56,949 bases of DNA from an uncultured Alphaproteobacteria bacterium. Its GTDB lineage: Bacteria; Pseudomonadota; Alphaproteobacteria; Puniceispirillales; Marisalimonadaceae. Both the position numbers and the translations under genes were made by a program. Of this stretch, positions 38,298 to 46,521 are shown piece after piece (positions within the stretch are counted from its first letter, which is position 1; each line of letters starts with the position of its first letter). The stretch lies in NCBI GenBank assembly GCA_937142855.1, contig CAKZQZ010000009.1, positions 1-56,949 of the forward strand, read 5' to 3'. The notes under the pieces were generated by a model. The model did not search any database and was not told where the DNA came from. It was given only the letters and a program-made list of their open reading frames with translations.

Positions 38298-40372
38298 CCT
38301 TTTTTCTTAGGTTTTTCTTTTGTTACTTTGTCCTCAATTGTAACAACTTCAATAGGAGCAGATGACTTTATTTCCCTAACCTCAAGATTATCATTTTTTT
38401 CTTTAGCGCTACTATTTTTTTCTATGACTTGTAATTCTTCTTCATCTTTATTAATTTTTTTAGACTTTTTAACCTTCTTGATTGTTTTCTTCTCTGTTTT
38501 AGTTTTTACAGGCTTGTCTATTTCTTTATTGATATCGTTTTTTTCATTTTTGGTATCTTTGTTTTTGTTATCATCATTCATACTTAGCTCATGATCACTT
38601 TTAATAACAGCCTCAGAGCTTTGATGTGATGTATTTTCTATATCTGAATTTCTTCTTCTTTTTGTTGATTTCTTATTTCTTCTTCTTTTGTTTTGTTTTT
38701 CATCGTTTTCGAGATTATTATTCTGAGATTTTTCTTGAGGTTGTGATTGAGGTGCTTGTCTAGGGGTAGATTTTTTAATAGCTTCTATCTTTTTTAAAGG
38801 AGGAATTATTGTATTATCATTGATGAAATCTATTATAATTTTATATCTACTTTCAATCTCATTTAGTTGAGATCTTTTTTTGTTTAAAATATGTAAAACA
38901 ATATCTGAGTGAGCAGAAACCTTGACTTCAATAACATCATCAGATGCTCCTTCCTCTTCAATCCCTCTTAGCACTTGAACAGCACTTACTTCTATAGATT
39001 GAACCCTTCCAGATCCAGCACAATGAGGACATAATTCAGAGGAGTTTTCTACTATAGAAGGTCTAAGACGCTGACGAGATAGTTCCAGTAAACCAAAACT
39101 ACTAATTTCTCCAATTTGAATTCTTGCCCTATCCTTTTTCATTGATTCTTTCAATTTTTTTTCAACATTGATACGATTTTTGTTTTCTTCCATATCAATA
39201 AAATCAATGACAATGAGCCCTGAAAGATCTCTTAACCTAGCTTGTCTTGCAAATTCTTCTGCAGCCTCTAAATTATTCTTTAATGCCGTGTCCTCTATAG
39301 TTCTTTCTCTTGTTGATCTTCCAGAGTTCACGTCTACTGCAACCAAAGCCTCAGTTTGATCTATAATAATGTAGCCACCAGATTTTAATGTGACTTTGGG
39401 ATTAAAAATATCTTGTAATTGTGTATCTAGATTATATTTCTGAAATAAATGATTTTTATCATCTAAGTATTGTTGAACTTTTTTAGCATGGCTAGGCATA
39501 AGCGCTTTCATATAATTTTTGCATACCTTGTAGGCTTCACTGCCTTCAACTAGAACTTCGTCAATATCACTATGATATAAATCTCTAATAGCTCTTTTAA
39601 CTAAAGAACCTTCTTCATGAATTAGAAAAGGTGCATTCGATTCTAATGTCAGTTTTTTAACGTTTTCCCAAATAGTCATTGAGTTAAGGTAGTCTCTTTT
39701 TATTTCAGTTTTAGTTCTTTTAGAACCAGCTGTCCTTACAATCACAGCCATTCCTTGTGATACATCTAGATCATCAACTACCTTTTTTAATCTTTTTCTA
39801 TCAGTAATATTGGCAATTTTTCTACTAACTCCGCCACCTCTAGGAGTATTAGGCATAAGGACACAATATCTGCCAGCAATTGAAATATAGGTAGATAGTG
39901 CAGCACCTTTTGATCCACGCTCTTCTTTAACGACTTGAACTAATAAAATTTGACGCCTTGCTATAACTTCTTGTATTTTATAGTTTCTGTAGAGATTCCT
40001 CTTGATTTTCTTAAATGCTTCTTCATTAAAATCATCAATATTATCTTCATTAATATCTTCATTTGGAATTAACTCTTCATCAGTTTTAGCTGAAGCTTCG
40101 GCAAGTAATTTATTTTTATCTTCAATAGGTATTCGGTAATAGTCTGGGTGAATTTCACTAAAAGCCAAAAACCCTTGCCTGTTTCCTCCATACTCTACAA
40201 AGGCAGCTTGAAGGCTAGGCTCAACTCTAGTGACTCTCGCTAAATAAATATTACCTTTAAGTTGTCTTCTGGAATGGACCTCATACTCAAAATCATCAAT
40301 AAGATTATTAGTGGTAGAGATAACTCTTGTTTCTTCGGATTGTCTTGCATCTATTAGTAATCTTTTGCTCAT
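38282..40372 (-). CDS. rne: Ribonuclease E/G family endoribonuclease
   Basis: A 696-residue RNase E. The N-terminal S1 domain contains GNIYLARVTRVEPSLQAAFVEYG. Catalytic Asp residues lie in VAVDVNSG and VIDFIDMEENKNR, and the zinc-link is CPHCAGSG. The Lys/Glu-rich, low-complexity C-terminal region (from about 530) ends in KKKGWWSK and would hold the degradosome scaffold. It is shorter than E. coli RNase E (1061), with a reduced scaffold. It leads the seven-gene minus-strand run, and its leader carries several hairpins. Confidence 0.93.
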   Translation of the reverse strand: MSKRLLIDARQSEETRVISTTNNLIDDFEYEVHSRRQLKGNIYLARVTRVEPSLQAAFVEYGGNRQGFLAFSEIHPDYYRIPIEDKNKLLAEASAKTDEELIPNEDINEDNIDDFNEEAFKKIKRNLYRNYKIQEVIARRQILLVQVVKEERGSKGAALSTYISIAGRYCVLMPNTPRGGGVSRKIANITDRKRLKKVVDDLDVSQGMAVIVRTAGSKRTKTEIKRDYLNSMTIWENVKKLTLESNAPFLIHEEGSLVKRAIRDLYHSDIDEVLVEGSEAYKVCKNYMKALMPSHAKKVQQYLDDKNHLFQKYNLDTQLQDIFNPKVTLKSGGYIIIDQTEALVAVDVNSGRSTRERTIEDTALKNNLEAAEEFARQARLRDLSGLIVIDFIDMEENKNRINVEKKLKESMKKDRARIQIGEISSFGLLELSRQRLRPSIVENSSELCPHCAGSGRVQSIEVSAVQVLRGIEEEGASDDVIEVKVSAHSDIVLHILNKKRSQLNEIESRYKIIIDFINDNTIIPPLKKIEAIKKSTPRQAPQSQPQEKSQNNNLENDEKQNKRRRNKKSTKRRRNSDIENTSHQSSEAVIKSDHELSMNDDNKNKDTKNEKNDINKEIDKPVKTKTEKKTIKKVKKSKKINKDEEELQVIEKNSSAKEKNDNLEVREIKSSAPIEVVTIEDKVTKEKPKKKGWWSK

Positions 40373-40393
40373 TCTTCATCTCCAAAAAAGTTA

Positions 40394-40415
40394 GTTTTCA
40401 AACAACTTTGAAAAC
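40394..40415 (-). promoter_or_regulatory. Hairpin plus T-run in the rne leader
   Basis: A perfect 9-bp stem (40394-40402 with 40407-40415) closed by a 4-nt loop. On the minus strand it is followed by TAACTTTTTT and at once by the GGAG ribosome site of rne. The shape suits attenuation or RNase E autoregulation at its own leader, as known for E. coli rne; that function is inferred. Confidence 0.55.
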
Positions 40416-40453
40416 ATATTTTTTATGAATGAGTCTTTAAAAATTAATTTGAT

Positions 40454-40477
40454 TTTAGTTCTAATAATAGAACTAAA
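40454..40477 (-). promoter_or_regulatory. Second leader hairpin upstream of rne
   Basis: A perfect 10-bp inverted repeat (40454-40463 with 40468-40477) with a 4-nt loop, about 40 bp upstream of the first hairpin. If the rne transcript starts beyond it, both form a stem-loop array in the 5' UTR. Confidence 0.5.
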
Positions 40478-40628
40478 CTATTAAATTTGATAATTATATT
40501 TATTACACTTAAAATATTTACGTTCGATTAAAATAATTAAACTATTACAACTTTCCTAAAACTAAAATTACCAGTATTTAATATTAACTCATTCCAAAAA
40601 TTCTTTAGCATTTTATATGCTCAAATAA

Positions 40629-40672
40629 TTTGTTTGGTAGAGCTTTTCCTAGTATAATTTCTATCAAACAAA
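40629..40672. promoter_or_regulatory. Long inverted repeat around a candidate amidase promoter
   Basis: Arms 40629-40641 and 40660-40672 match over 13 positions (one G-T pair). The 18-nt centre contains TATAAT (40653-40658), and 17 nt upstream is TTGTTT (40630-40635), a partial -35. The arms thus cover the -35 and the start point, as an operator would. Alternatively it is a third hairpin of a long rne leader. Confidence 0.45.
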
Positions 40673-40772
40673 ATTAAATTCCTTTAACAGTTATATATTG
40701 TTAATGAAACCAAGACAAACTTTATTTTGTATTGTATCAGATGTTAAATATATTTAGATATAAGTTGGAATT

Positions 40773-42050
40773 GTGCTTAGACTAAAGAAAAATTTTATTT
40801 ACTTACTCAGCCATTTTATTTTTTGTTTACTTATTTTTTCATATTTGAATCCAGCTTACTCGAAAGAATTAAATAAAAAAATAACCGTTTCCAATACTAA
40901 TGATACTAAATGTGAAATTAACTTGGATATTATAAATTGTTTTAATTATAATATTGATAATGATTTAAAGGTTAGATTATTTGAAGATCCATACAGAATT
41001 CGTATAGATTTTGACGATTATATAACTTTTACCAAAAATTCATTTCAAAATAATTTAATTAGAGAAATTCGGTATAGTCATCAAAATATAAAGGGTTCTA
41101 GATTAGTTTTAGATATGTCTAAACCTGGAATTATAACCGATATAATTTATGAAAAACATATTAATGGAATTAATAATTTAAAAATAAAAATAAAAAAAAC
41201 TACTGCCGCTAAATTTGCTATTGCTAAGTACATAATTAAAAATAATAACGGTAATTTAGAATCATTAAATGCTAATATAATAATATCAAAACAACAAAAA
41301 AAAATAAGTCCAGAAAGCCAGATTTTACCACAAGAAAAACCAATTATTTTTAACAAAAATAAATCTTACAAAAAATATATAGTTTTTATTGATCCAGGTC
41401 ATGGTGGAAAAGATCCTGGGGCAATAGGGCAATTAGGAACGCGTGAAAAGGATATCACTCTTAAAACCTCTATCTTATTAGCTAAAAAATTAAGAAATAT
41501 TAGGACAATAACCCCAATATTATCTCGTAATAAAGACATTTATTTACCATTAAGACAAAGAACAAAATTAGCAAAAAAAAATAATGCTGATATTTTTATT
41601 TCCATACACGCAGACTCAAGTAGAAATAGAAAAGCAAAAGGGCTTTCCGTTTTCAGCCTTTCAAACAAGGCTTCAGATAAAGAAGCTGAGATGCTAGCTA
41701 AAAGAGAAAACAATGTAGATAATATACTTGGTAATAAAAACGTTATAAATGATCCATTAATTTATGGATCTTTAATTAAAATGTTTCAAAGAGAAGCTAT
41801 GAATGAAAGCTCATTTTTAGCGAGAAAAATTTTGATGAATTTGGAAAAAACTAAACTGACTGTGAATAGAGGTCATAGATTTGCTGGCTTTGCTGTATTA
41901 AAATCATATGATATTCCCTCAATACTTCTAGAAATAGGTTTTTTATCTAACAAAAGCGAAGAAAAAAGACTTTTGAATAGACATTATCTTAATGAATTAA
42001 CAGATGGTTTAACCAATGCAATCGAAGATTATTTCAAGAGTTTTAAATAA
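40773..42050 (+). CDS. amiC: N-acetylmuramoyl-L-alanine amidase (AmiC type, AMIN domain)
   Basis: A 425-residue periplasmic amidase: signal sequence (about residues 6-28), N-terminal AMIN domain for septal or envelope targeting, basic linker, and a C-terminal Amidase_3 domain with IDPGHGGKDPGA (zinc His), a zinc Glu region, ISIHADSS, and SILLEIGFLSN with the catalytic Glu. It cleaves the amide between MurNAc and the stem peptide during cell separation. GTG start. It is followed 43 nt later by PBP1A, a conserved pairing opposite rne. Confidence 0.92.
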   Translation: MLRLKKNFIYLLSHFIFCLLIFSYLNPAYSKELNKKITVSNTNDTKCEINLDIINCFNYNIDNDLKVRLFEDPYRIRIDFDDYITFTKNSFQNNLIREIRYSHQNIKGSRLVLDMSKPGIITDIIYEKHINGINNLKIKIKKTTAAKFAIAKYIIKNNNGNLESLNANIIISKQQKKISPESQILPQEKPIIFNKNKSYKKYIVFIDPGHGGKDPGAIGQLGTREKDITLKTSILLAKKLRNIRTITPILSRNKDIYLPLRQRTKLAKKNNADIFISIHADSSRNRKAKGLSVFSLSNKASDKEAEMLAKRENNVDNILGNKNVINDPLIYGSLIKMFQREAMNESSFLARKILMNLEKTKLTVNRGHRFAGFAVLKSYDIPSILLEIGFLSNKSEEKRLLNRHYLNELTDGLTNAIEDYFKSFK

Positions 42051-42093
42051 AAAATGTCCTAAAATTGTCTAATTTATATTTTAATATTAAAAA

Positions 42094-44826
42094 ATGAAAT
42101 TTCTAGCCTACTTAATGACATCAATGTTTCTAATAGTTTTATCTGGAATATTGGTTTTTTTTTATATTTTATGGTTCTATGGAAAAGATTTGCCTGATTA
42201 TCAGGAACTGTCAAAATATAACCCTAAAGTAGTCACAAGAATTCATGCAGGAAATGGTGCTTTATTAGCAGAGTATGCGACCGAAAAGAGAATTTTTGTC
42301 CCTGTAAATGTAATTCCCAAAAAATTAATTAATGCATTTATTTCTGCTGAGGATAAAGATTTTTATGAGCATTTTGGTTTAGATTTAAAAGCTACTTTAA
42401 GGGCAGTGATAACAAACATAAAAAATATAGGCTCACAGAAAAGGCTCATAGGCGCTTCTACTATAACTCAACAAGTAGCAAAAAACTTTTTATTAACCTC
42501 TGAGGTTTCTTTTGAAAGAAAAATTAAAGAAGCAATACTTTCAATTCGGATAGAAAGAGCTTTTTCAAAAAATCAAATACTCGAATTATATTTAAATGAG
42601 ATTTATTTAGGTTTTGGATCTTATGGTGTGGCAGCTGCTGCGTTAAATTATTTTGATAAAAGTTTAGACAATCTTGATCTTGCAGAAGTTGCTTTTCTTG
42701 CTGCTTTGCCAAAAGCTCCTAATAATTATCATCCAATAAAAAAATATAACAAAGCTCTTGAAAGAAGAAATTGGGTTTTGTCCCAAATGAAAAAAAATGG
42801 TTTCATTGACAATAATATTCAAGAAAGGGAGAGTTTGAAGCCCTTAAATATTCGTAATTCGAGTGGCATTGATAAAGGCTATGCCCCTTATTTTACCGAA
42901 GAAGTTAGACGGCTGCTTGTGCAGAACAAACAAATTGGTCTAAAAATATATACTAATGGCTACTCAGTTAGAACAACCCTTGACCCGAAAATGCAATTCT
43001 ACGCTGATAATGCTTTAATTAGTGGCTTAGAAAATTTAGATACAAGACAGGGCTGGAGAGGGCCAATTCATAATCTAGATTTATCAATACTTCCTAAAAA
43101 TCAAATTGTTCAATATCTAAAACAAAATCAAACACAATTACCTTTTGGAAGAAAAATTGTGGTTGTAAAAGAAGTACAAAAAAATTCTATAAAAGTTTTA
43201 CTAGTTGATGGTCAGGTTAAAACAATAGATTTTAAAAATGCTTCTTGGGTAAGACCACAGAATATTCAAAAGGACAAAAATAATAAATTAAATTTTTTTA
43301 CAGCTCCTAAGTATAAAAATTTTAACCAATTTTTAAATGTAGGCGATGTGATAGTTATTAAACAAAACTTTTCTAAAGAAGGTGAGTTTTATTCGTTATC
43401 ACAAATACCTAACGTAAACGGTGCTATTGTCGTTCTTGATCCAAATAATGGTAGAGTTTTGGCAATGAGTGGTGGATACAATTTTGAAAATAGTAAATAT
43501 AACAGAGCAACACAAGCTAAGCGCCAACCAGGATCTGCATTTAAACCTTTTGTTTACCTTGCTGGCCTTGAAAGATTTTACAAGCCAACCGAACTAATTC
43601 TTGATGCTGCGTTAGCTTATGAGCAGTGCTCTGGTTGTCCAAAATGGAAACCTGCCAATTACACTAAGAAGTTTTACGGTCCAAGTCCAATAAGGCTTGG
43701 TATAGAAAAATCTAGAAATCTAATGACAGCAAGGCTGGCTATTAAACTCATTGAAGAAGAAGAACTAGTCAAAGAGTACATGGATCAAGGTTACTCAAAT
43801 TCATTAATTGCTGAGAATATGAACAAAAGCATAAATTTTGTAAATTACTTAGTAAAAGATATTACTAACAGGCAAAAAAATAAAAAACTATTAAATCAAA
43901 AATTCATCAATGACTTTTCGATTAAACATAATATTAATGAGGATGACTTAATTAAATACATAAATCAAAAGTTAACAATTGATGAAATAGTTACCTTAAC
44001 AAATATAGAGAGGAAAGAGGTCAGCAAGCTAATTTTATCCTTAACTCCTAAAAATATAATTCAAGACTATGCGTTAAGGTTTGGTATTAGTAAAAATCTT
44101 CCTCCATTCTTATCTATGTCTCTTGGTGCAGGAGAAACTGATCTATTAAGCTTAACTAATGCTTACGGCATGATTGTTAATGGAGGAAAGAAAATATTAC
44201 CCACCCTGATTGACCGTGTTCAAGATAGAAGGGGAAGGACTATCTTCAAACATGATGAACGTAACTGTAAAGATTGTAACGGAAGTAAAATTAAAGTTAA
44301 TGAACTTCCTAAGTTAGCAATGAAGGATGAAAGAGAGAAAATTGTTTCAGCTGGTTCTGCTTACCAGATGGTATCAATGCTTAAAGGAGCAGTAGATAGG
44401 GGTACTGGAATAATAATAAAATCACTTGGAAAAAACTTAGCTGGGAAAACTGGTACCACAAATTCAAACACAGATGCATGGTTTATTGGGTTTTCGAGTG
44501 ACTTAGTTGTAGGCGTTTATGTGGGGTTTGATAACCCAAAACCCCTTGGTTTGAAGGAAACAGGCAGCTCAGTAGCCGCACCTATTTTCAAAGATTTTAT
44601 GAGTAAAGCACTTGAAAATATGCCTGACATACCTTTTAGAAGACCTCCAGGAATTAAACTGATTTCAGTCGATTTAAACTCTGGTACTCAAGCCAATGTG
44701 AAAAACAAATCGAGTATTTTGGAGGCTTTTAAAACTGGTCAAAAACCTAATATTAGCTATGATATTAATAATAGTGGTTTTGGAAGCTCAAAAAAAACAA
44801 TCAAGAACTTGTCCCCTCTATATTAA
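42094..44826 (+). CDS. mrcA: Bifunctional penicillin-binding protein 1A, with inserted segment
   Basis: A 910-residue class A PBP that polymerises and cross-links peptidoglycan. TM anchor at about 7-28. GT51 domain with catalytic E86 in AEDKDFYEHFG. OB-like region. Transpeptidase domain with S481-x-x-K484, S540-R-N542 and K785-T-G. The last catalytic motif lies unusually far from SRN: about 100 residues (roughly 554-653) are inserted where homologues go directly from NLMT-RLA to the xxEYAxRFGV stretch. The insert is helical and HTH-like. All active-site motifs are intact, so the enzyme is probably active. Confidence 0.93.
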   Translation: MKFLAYLMTSMFLIVLSGILVFFYILWFYGKDLPDYQELSKYNPKVVTRIHAGNGALLAEYATEKRIFVPVNVIPKKLINAFISAEDKDFYEHFGLDLKATLRAVITNIKNIGSQKRLIGASTITQQVAKNFLLTSEVSFERKIKEAILSIRIERAFSKNQILELYLNEIYLGFGSYGVAAAALNYFDKSLDNLDLAEVAFLAALPKAPNNYHPIKKYNKALERRNWVLSQMKKNGFIDNNIQERESLKPLNIRNSSGIDKGYAPYFTEEVRRLLVQNKQIGLKIYTNGYSVRTTLDPKMQFYADNALISGLENLDTRQGWRGPIHNLDLSILPKNQIVQYLKQNQTQLPFGRKIVVVKEVQKNSIKVLLVDGQVKTIDFKNASWVRPQNIQKDKNNKLNFFTAPKYKNFNQFLNVGDVIVIKQNFSKEGEFYSLSQIPNVNGAIVVLDPNNGRVLAMSGGYNFENSKYNRATQAKRQPGSAFKPFVYLAGLERFYKPTELILDAALAYEQCSGCPKWKPANYTKKFYGPSPIRLGIEKSRNLMTARLAIKLIEEEELVKEYMDQGYSNSLIAENMNKSINFVNYLVKDITNRQKNKKLLNQKFINDFSIKHNINEDDLIKYINQKLTIDEIVTLTNIERKEVSKLILSLTPKNIIQDYALRFGISKNLPPFLSMSLGAGETDLLSLTNAYGMIVNGGKKILPTLIDRVQDRRGRTIFKHDERNCKDCNGSKIKVNELPKLAMKDEREKIVSAGSAYQMVSMLKGAVDRGTGIIIKSLGKNLAGKTGTTNSNTDAWFIGFSSDLVVGVYVGFDNPKPLGLKETGSSVAAPIFKDFMSKALENMPDIPFRRPPGIKLISVDLNSGTQANVKNKSSILEAFKTGQKPNISYDINNSGFGSSKKTIKNLSPLY

Positions 44827-44844
44827 ATTATTGGATAATTAAAA

Positions 44845-45951
44845 ATGCAGTCTGAAATTCAATTAAAATTTAATGAGATAGATAGTATCATAAAAACACT
44901 GAAAAAACATTTGAATTGGGACACTTCTATAAACCGAATTATTGAATTAAATCAACTAATTGAAAAACCAGATTTTTGGAATGATGCTTCAAAAGCTCAA
45001 TCAATAATGAGGGATAAAACAAATCTTGAAAAAACAATTGAAAGCATAAAAAATATTGAAAATGAAAAAATTAACTTGTTTGAACTTATAGGTTTAGCAG
45101 AGGAAGAAAATGATAAATCTTTTTTAAATGAAACTATTTTGAACATAGATAGTCTTGTAGTTAAATGCGAAAAACTTCAAATTGAAAGTTTGTTATCTGG
45201 AGAAGCTGATTCAAATAATGCATATCTTGAAATACATGCAGGAGCAGGAGGTACAGAAGCTCAAGATTGGGCGTTAATGTTACAAAGAATGTATTTAAGA
45301 TGGGCTGAAAAAAAAGGTTTTAAATTGTCTTATGTTGAAGAAAGCTCTGGAGATGAGGCTGGTATAAAATCTTGTACTTTATTATTAGAAGGTTTTAATG
45401 CTTATGGATGGAGCAAATCTGAGTCAGGAGTACATAGATTAGTTCGTATTTCTCCATTTGACTCTTCTTCTAGGAGGCATACAAGCTTTGCCTCAATATG
45501 GGTTTTCCCACAAATAAGTGATGAGATAGATATTGAAATAGAGGATAAAGATTTAAGAATTGATACATATCGTGCGTCTGGTGCAGGAGGGCAGCATGTT
45601 AATAAGACAGATTCCGCAATAAGGATAACTCATATACCTACAAATACTGTTGTTCAATGCCAAAATGATAGATCTCAGCATAGAAATAGAGCTCAAGCTA
45701 TGTCTATGCTTAAAGCAAAATTATACGAAATTGAACTTAAAAAAAGAGAAGAAAAAAACACTCAAAATGCAAATGAAAAAGGAGAAATAGGTTGGGGTAG
45801 TCAAATAAGATCTTACGTGTTACATCCCTACCAAATGGTCAAGGACCTTCGTACAAATGTTGAAGTTGGAAATACCCAATCTGTATTAGACGGAAATATT
45901 GATTTATTTATAGAGTCTGCACTAGCTCTTAAAGTTGGAATGAAAAGGTAA
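44845..45951 (+). CDS. prfB: Peptide chain release factor 2
   Basis: A 368-residue RF2. The stop-codon recognition SPF tripeptide is in RISPFDSSSRRHTSFAS, and the catalytic GGQ is in GAGGQHVNKTDSAIRI. It ends translation at UAA and UGA. The reading frame is continuous, so there is no programmed +1 frameshift as in E. coli. It is 18 nt downstream of mrcA and ends 1 nt before the convergent bcp gene. Confidence 0.95.
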   Translation: MQSEIQLKFNEIDSIIKTLKKHLNWDTSINRIIELNQLIEKPDFWNDASKAQSIMRDKTNLEKTIESIKNIENEKINLFELIGLAEEENDKSFLNETILNIDSLVVKCEKLQIESLLSGEADSNNAYLEIHAGAGGTEAQDWALMLQRMYLRWAEKKGFKLSYVEESSGDEAGIKSCTLLLEGFNAYGWSKSESGVHRLVRISPFDSSSRRHTSFASIWVFPQISDEIDIEIEDKDLRIDTYRASGAGGQHVNKTDSAIRITHIPTNTVVQCQNDRSQHRNRAQAMSMLKAKLYEIELKKREEKNTQNANEKGEIGWGSQIRSYVLHPYQMVKDLRTNVEVGNTQSVLDGNIDLFIESALALKVGMKR

Positions 45952-45952
45952 A

Positions 45953-46420
45953 TTAAGAATTATTTAAATCTTTTACAGCTTGTAACACTTCATCTGCATG
46001 TCCTGGAACCTTAACTTTCTCCCAAACCTTTTTAATAGTCCCTTTTTCATCACATAAAAAAGTAGATCTCTGTATACCCATGTATTTTTTTCCATACATT
46101 GATTTTTCTACCCAAACTCCAAATTGTTCACAAATATTATTCTCAAAATCAGCACCAAGTTGGCAGGTGAGATTATATTTTTCTCTAAATTTAGACTGTT
46201 TTTTGGGATTATCTTTTGAAATACCAATAACTACACAATTTAATTTATCAAAATCTCTTTGCAAATTTGTAAAAGCAATAGATTCAGCGGTACATCCTGA
46301 AGTATCTGCTCTAGGAAAAAAGAATATGACTATTTTTTTGCCAAGATAATCTGGCACTTTAAAAGGATCTTTGTCAGTTAAAATTTCAAAATTTGGAATT
46401 TGATCATTAATTTGCAACAT
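45953..46420 (-). CDS. bcp: Thioredoxin-dependent peroxiredoxin (Bcp type)
   Basis: A 155-residue peroxiredoxin. The peroxidatic Cys is in PRADTSGCTAES; the usual neighbouring resolving Cys five residues on is absent (position is Ala/Phe), so it may be a 1-Cys type or use another Cys. Further landmarks are GISKDNPKKQSKFREKYNL and MGIQRSTFL. It reduces hydrogen and organic peroxides in the cytoplasm. Confidence 0.92.
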   Translation of the reverse strand: MLQINDQIPNFEILTDKDPFKVPDYLGKKIVIFFFPRADTSGCTAESIAFTNLQRDFDKLNCVVIGISKDNPKKQSKFREKYNLTCQLGADFENNICEQFGVWVEKSMYGKKYMGIQRSTFLCDEKGTIKKVWEKVKVPGHADEVLQAVKDLNNS

Positions 46421-46521
46421 TTTAGTTCTCTAAAAATTAGTATTTATTTACTTATTAGTCTATATTAATTCATCATAATATATCAACAAAGTTTGTTAGA
46501 TTTATTTAGCGAAGAGCATAA

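Larger units (their letters stand above)
40373..40772. other. 400-bp divergent intergenic region, rne / amidase
   Basis: An AT-rich gap holding three inverted repeats (40394-40415, 40454-40477, 40629-40672) and a candidate plus-strand promoter. The stretch 40478-40628 shows nothing I can interpret, and no short gene with a ribosome site is visible. Confidence 0.6.

Noticed and set aside
38328-38594. Plus-strand open frame of 88 codons inside rne
   Set aside because: It is the antisense of the Lys/Glu-rich RNase E tail, giving artificial Ser/Leu/Phe repeats, and has no ribosome site.
44845-45000. Programmed +1 frameshift in prfB
   Set aside because: The RF2 frame is continuous from the ATG, with no early in-frame TGA preceded by a Shine-Dalgarno-like run.
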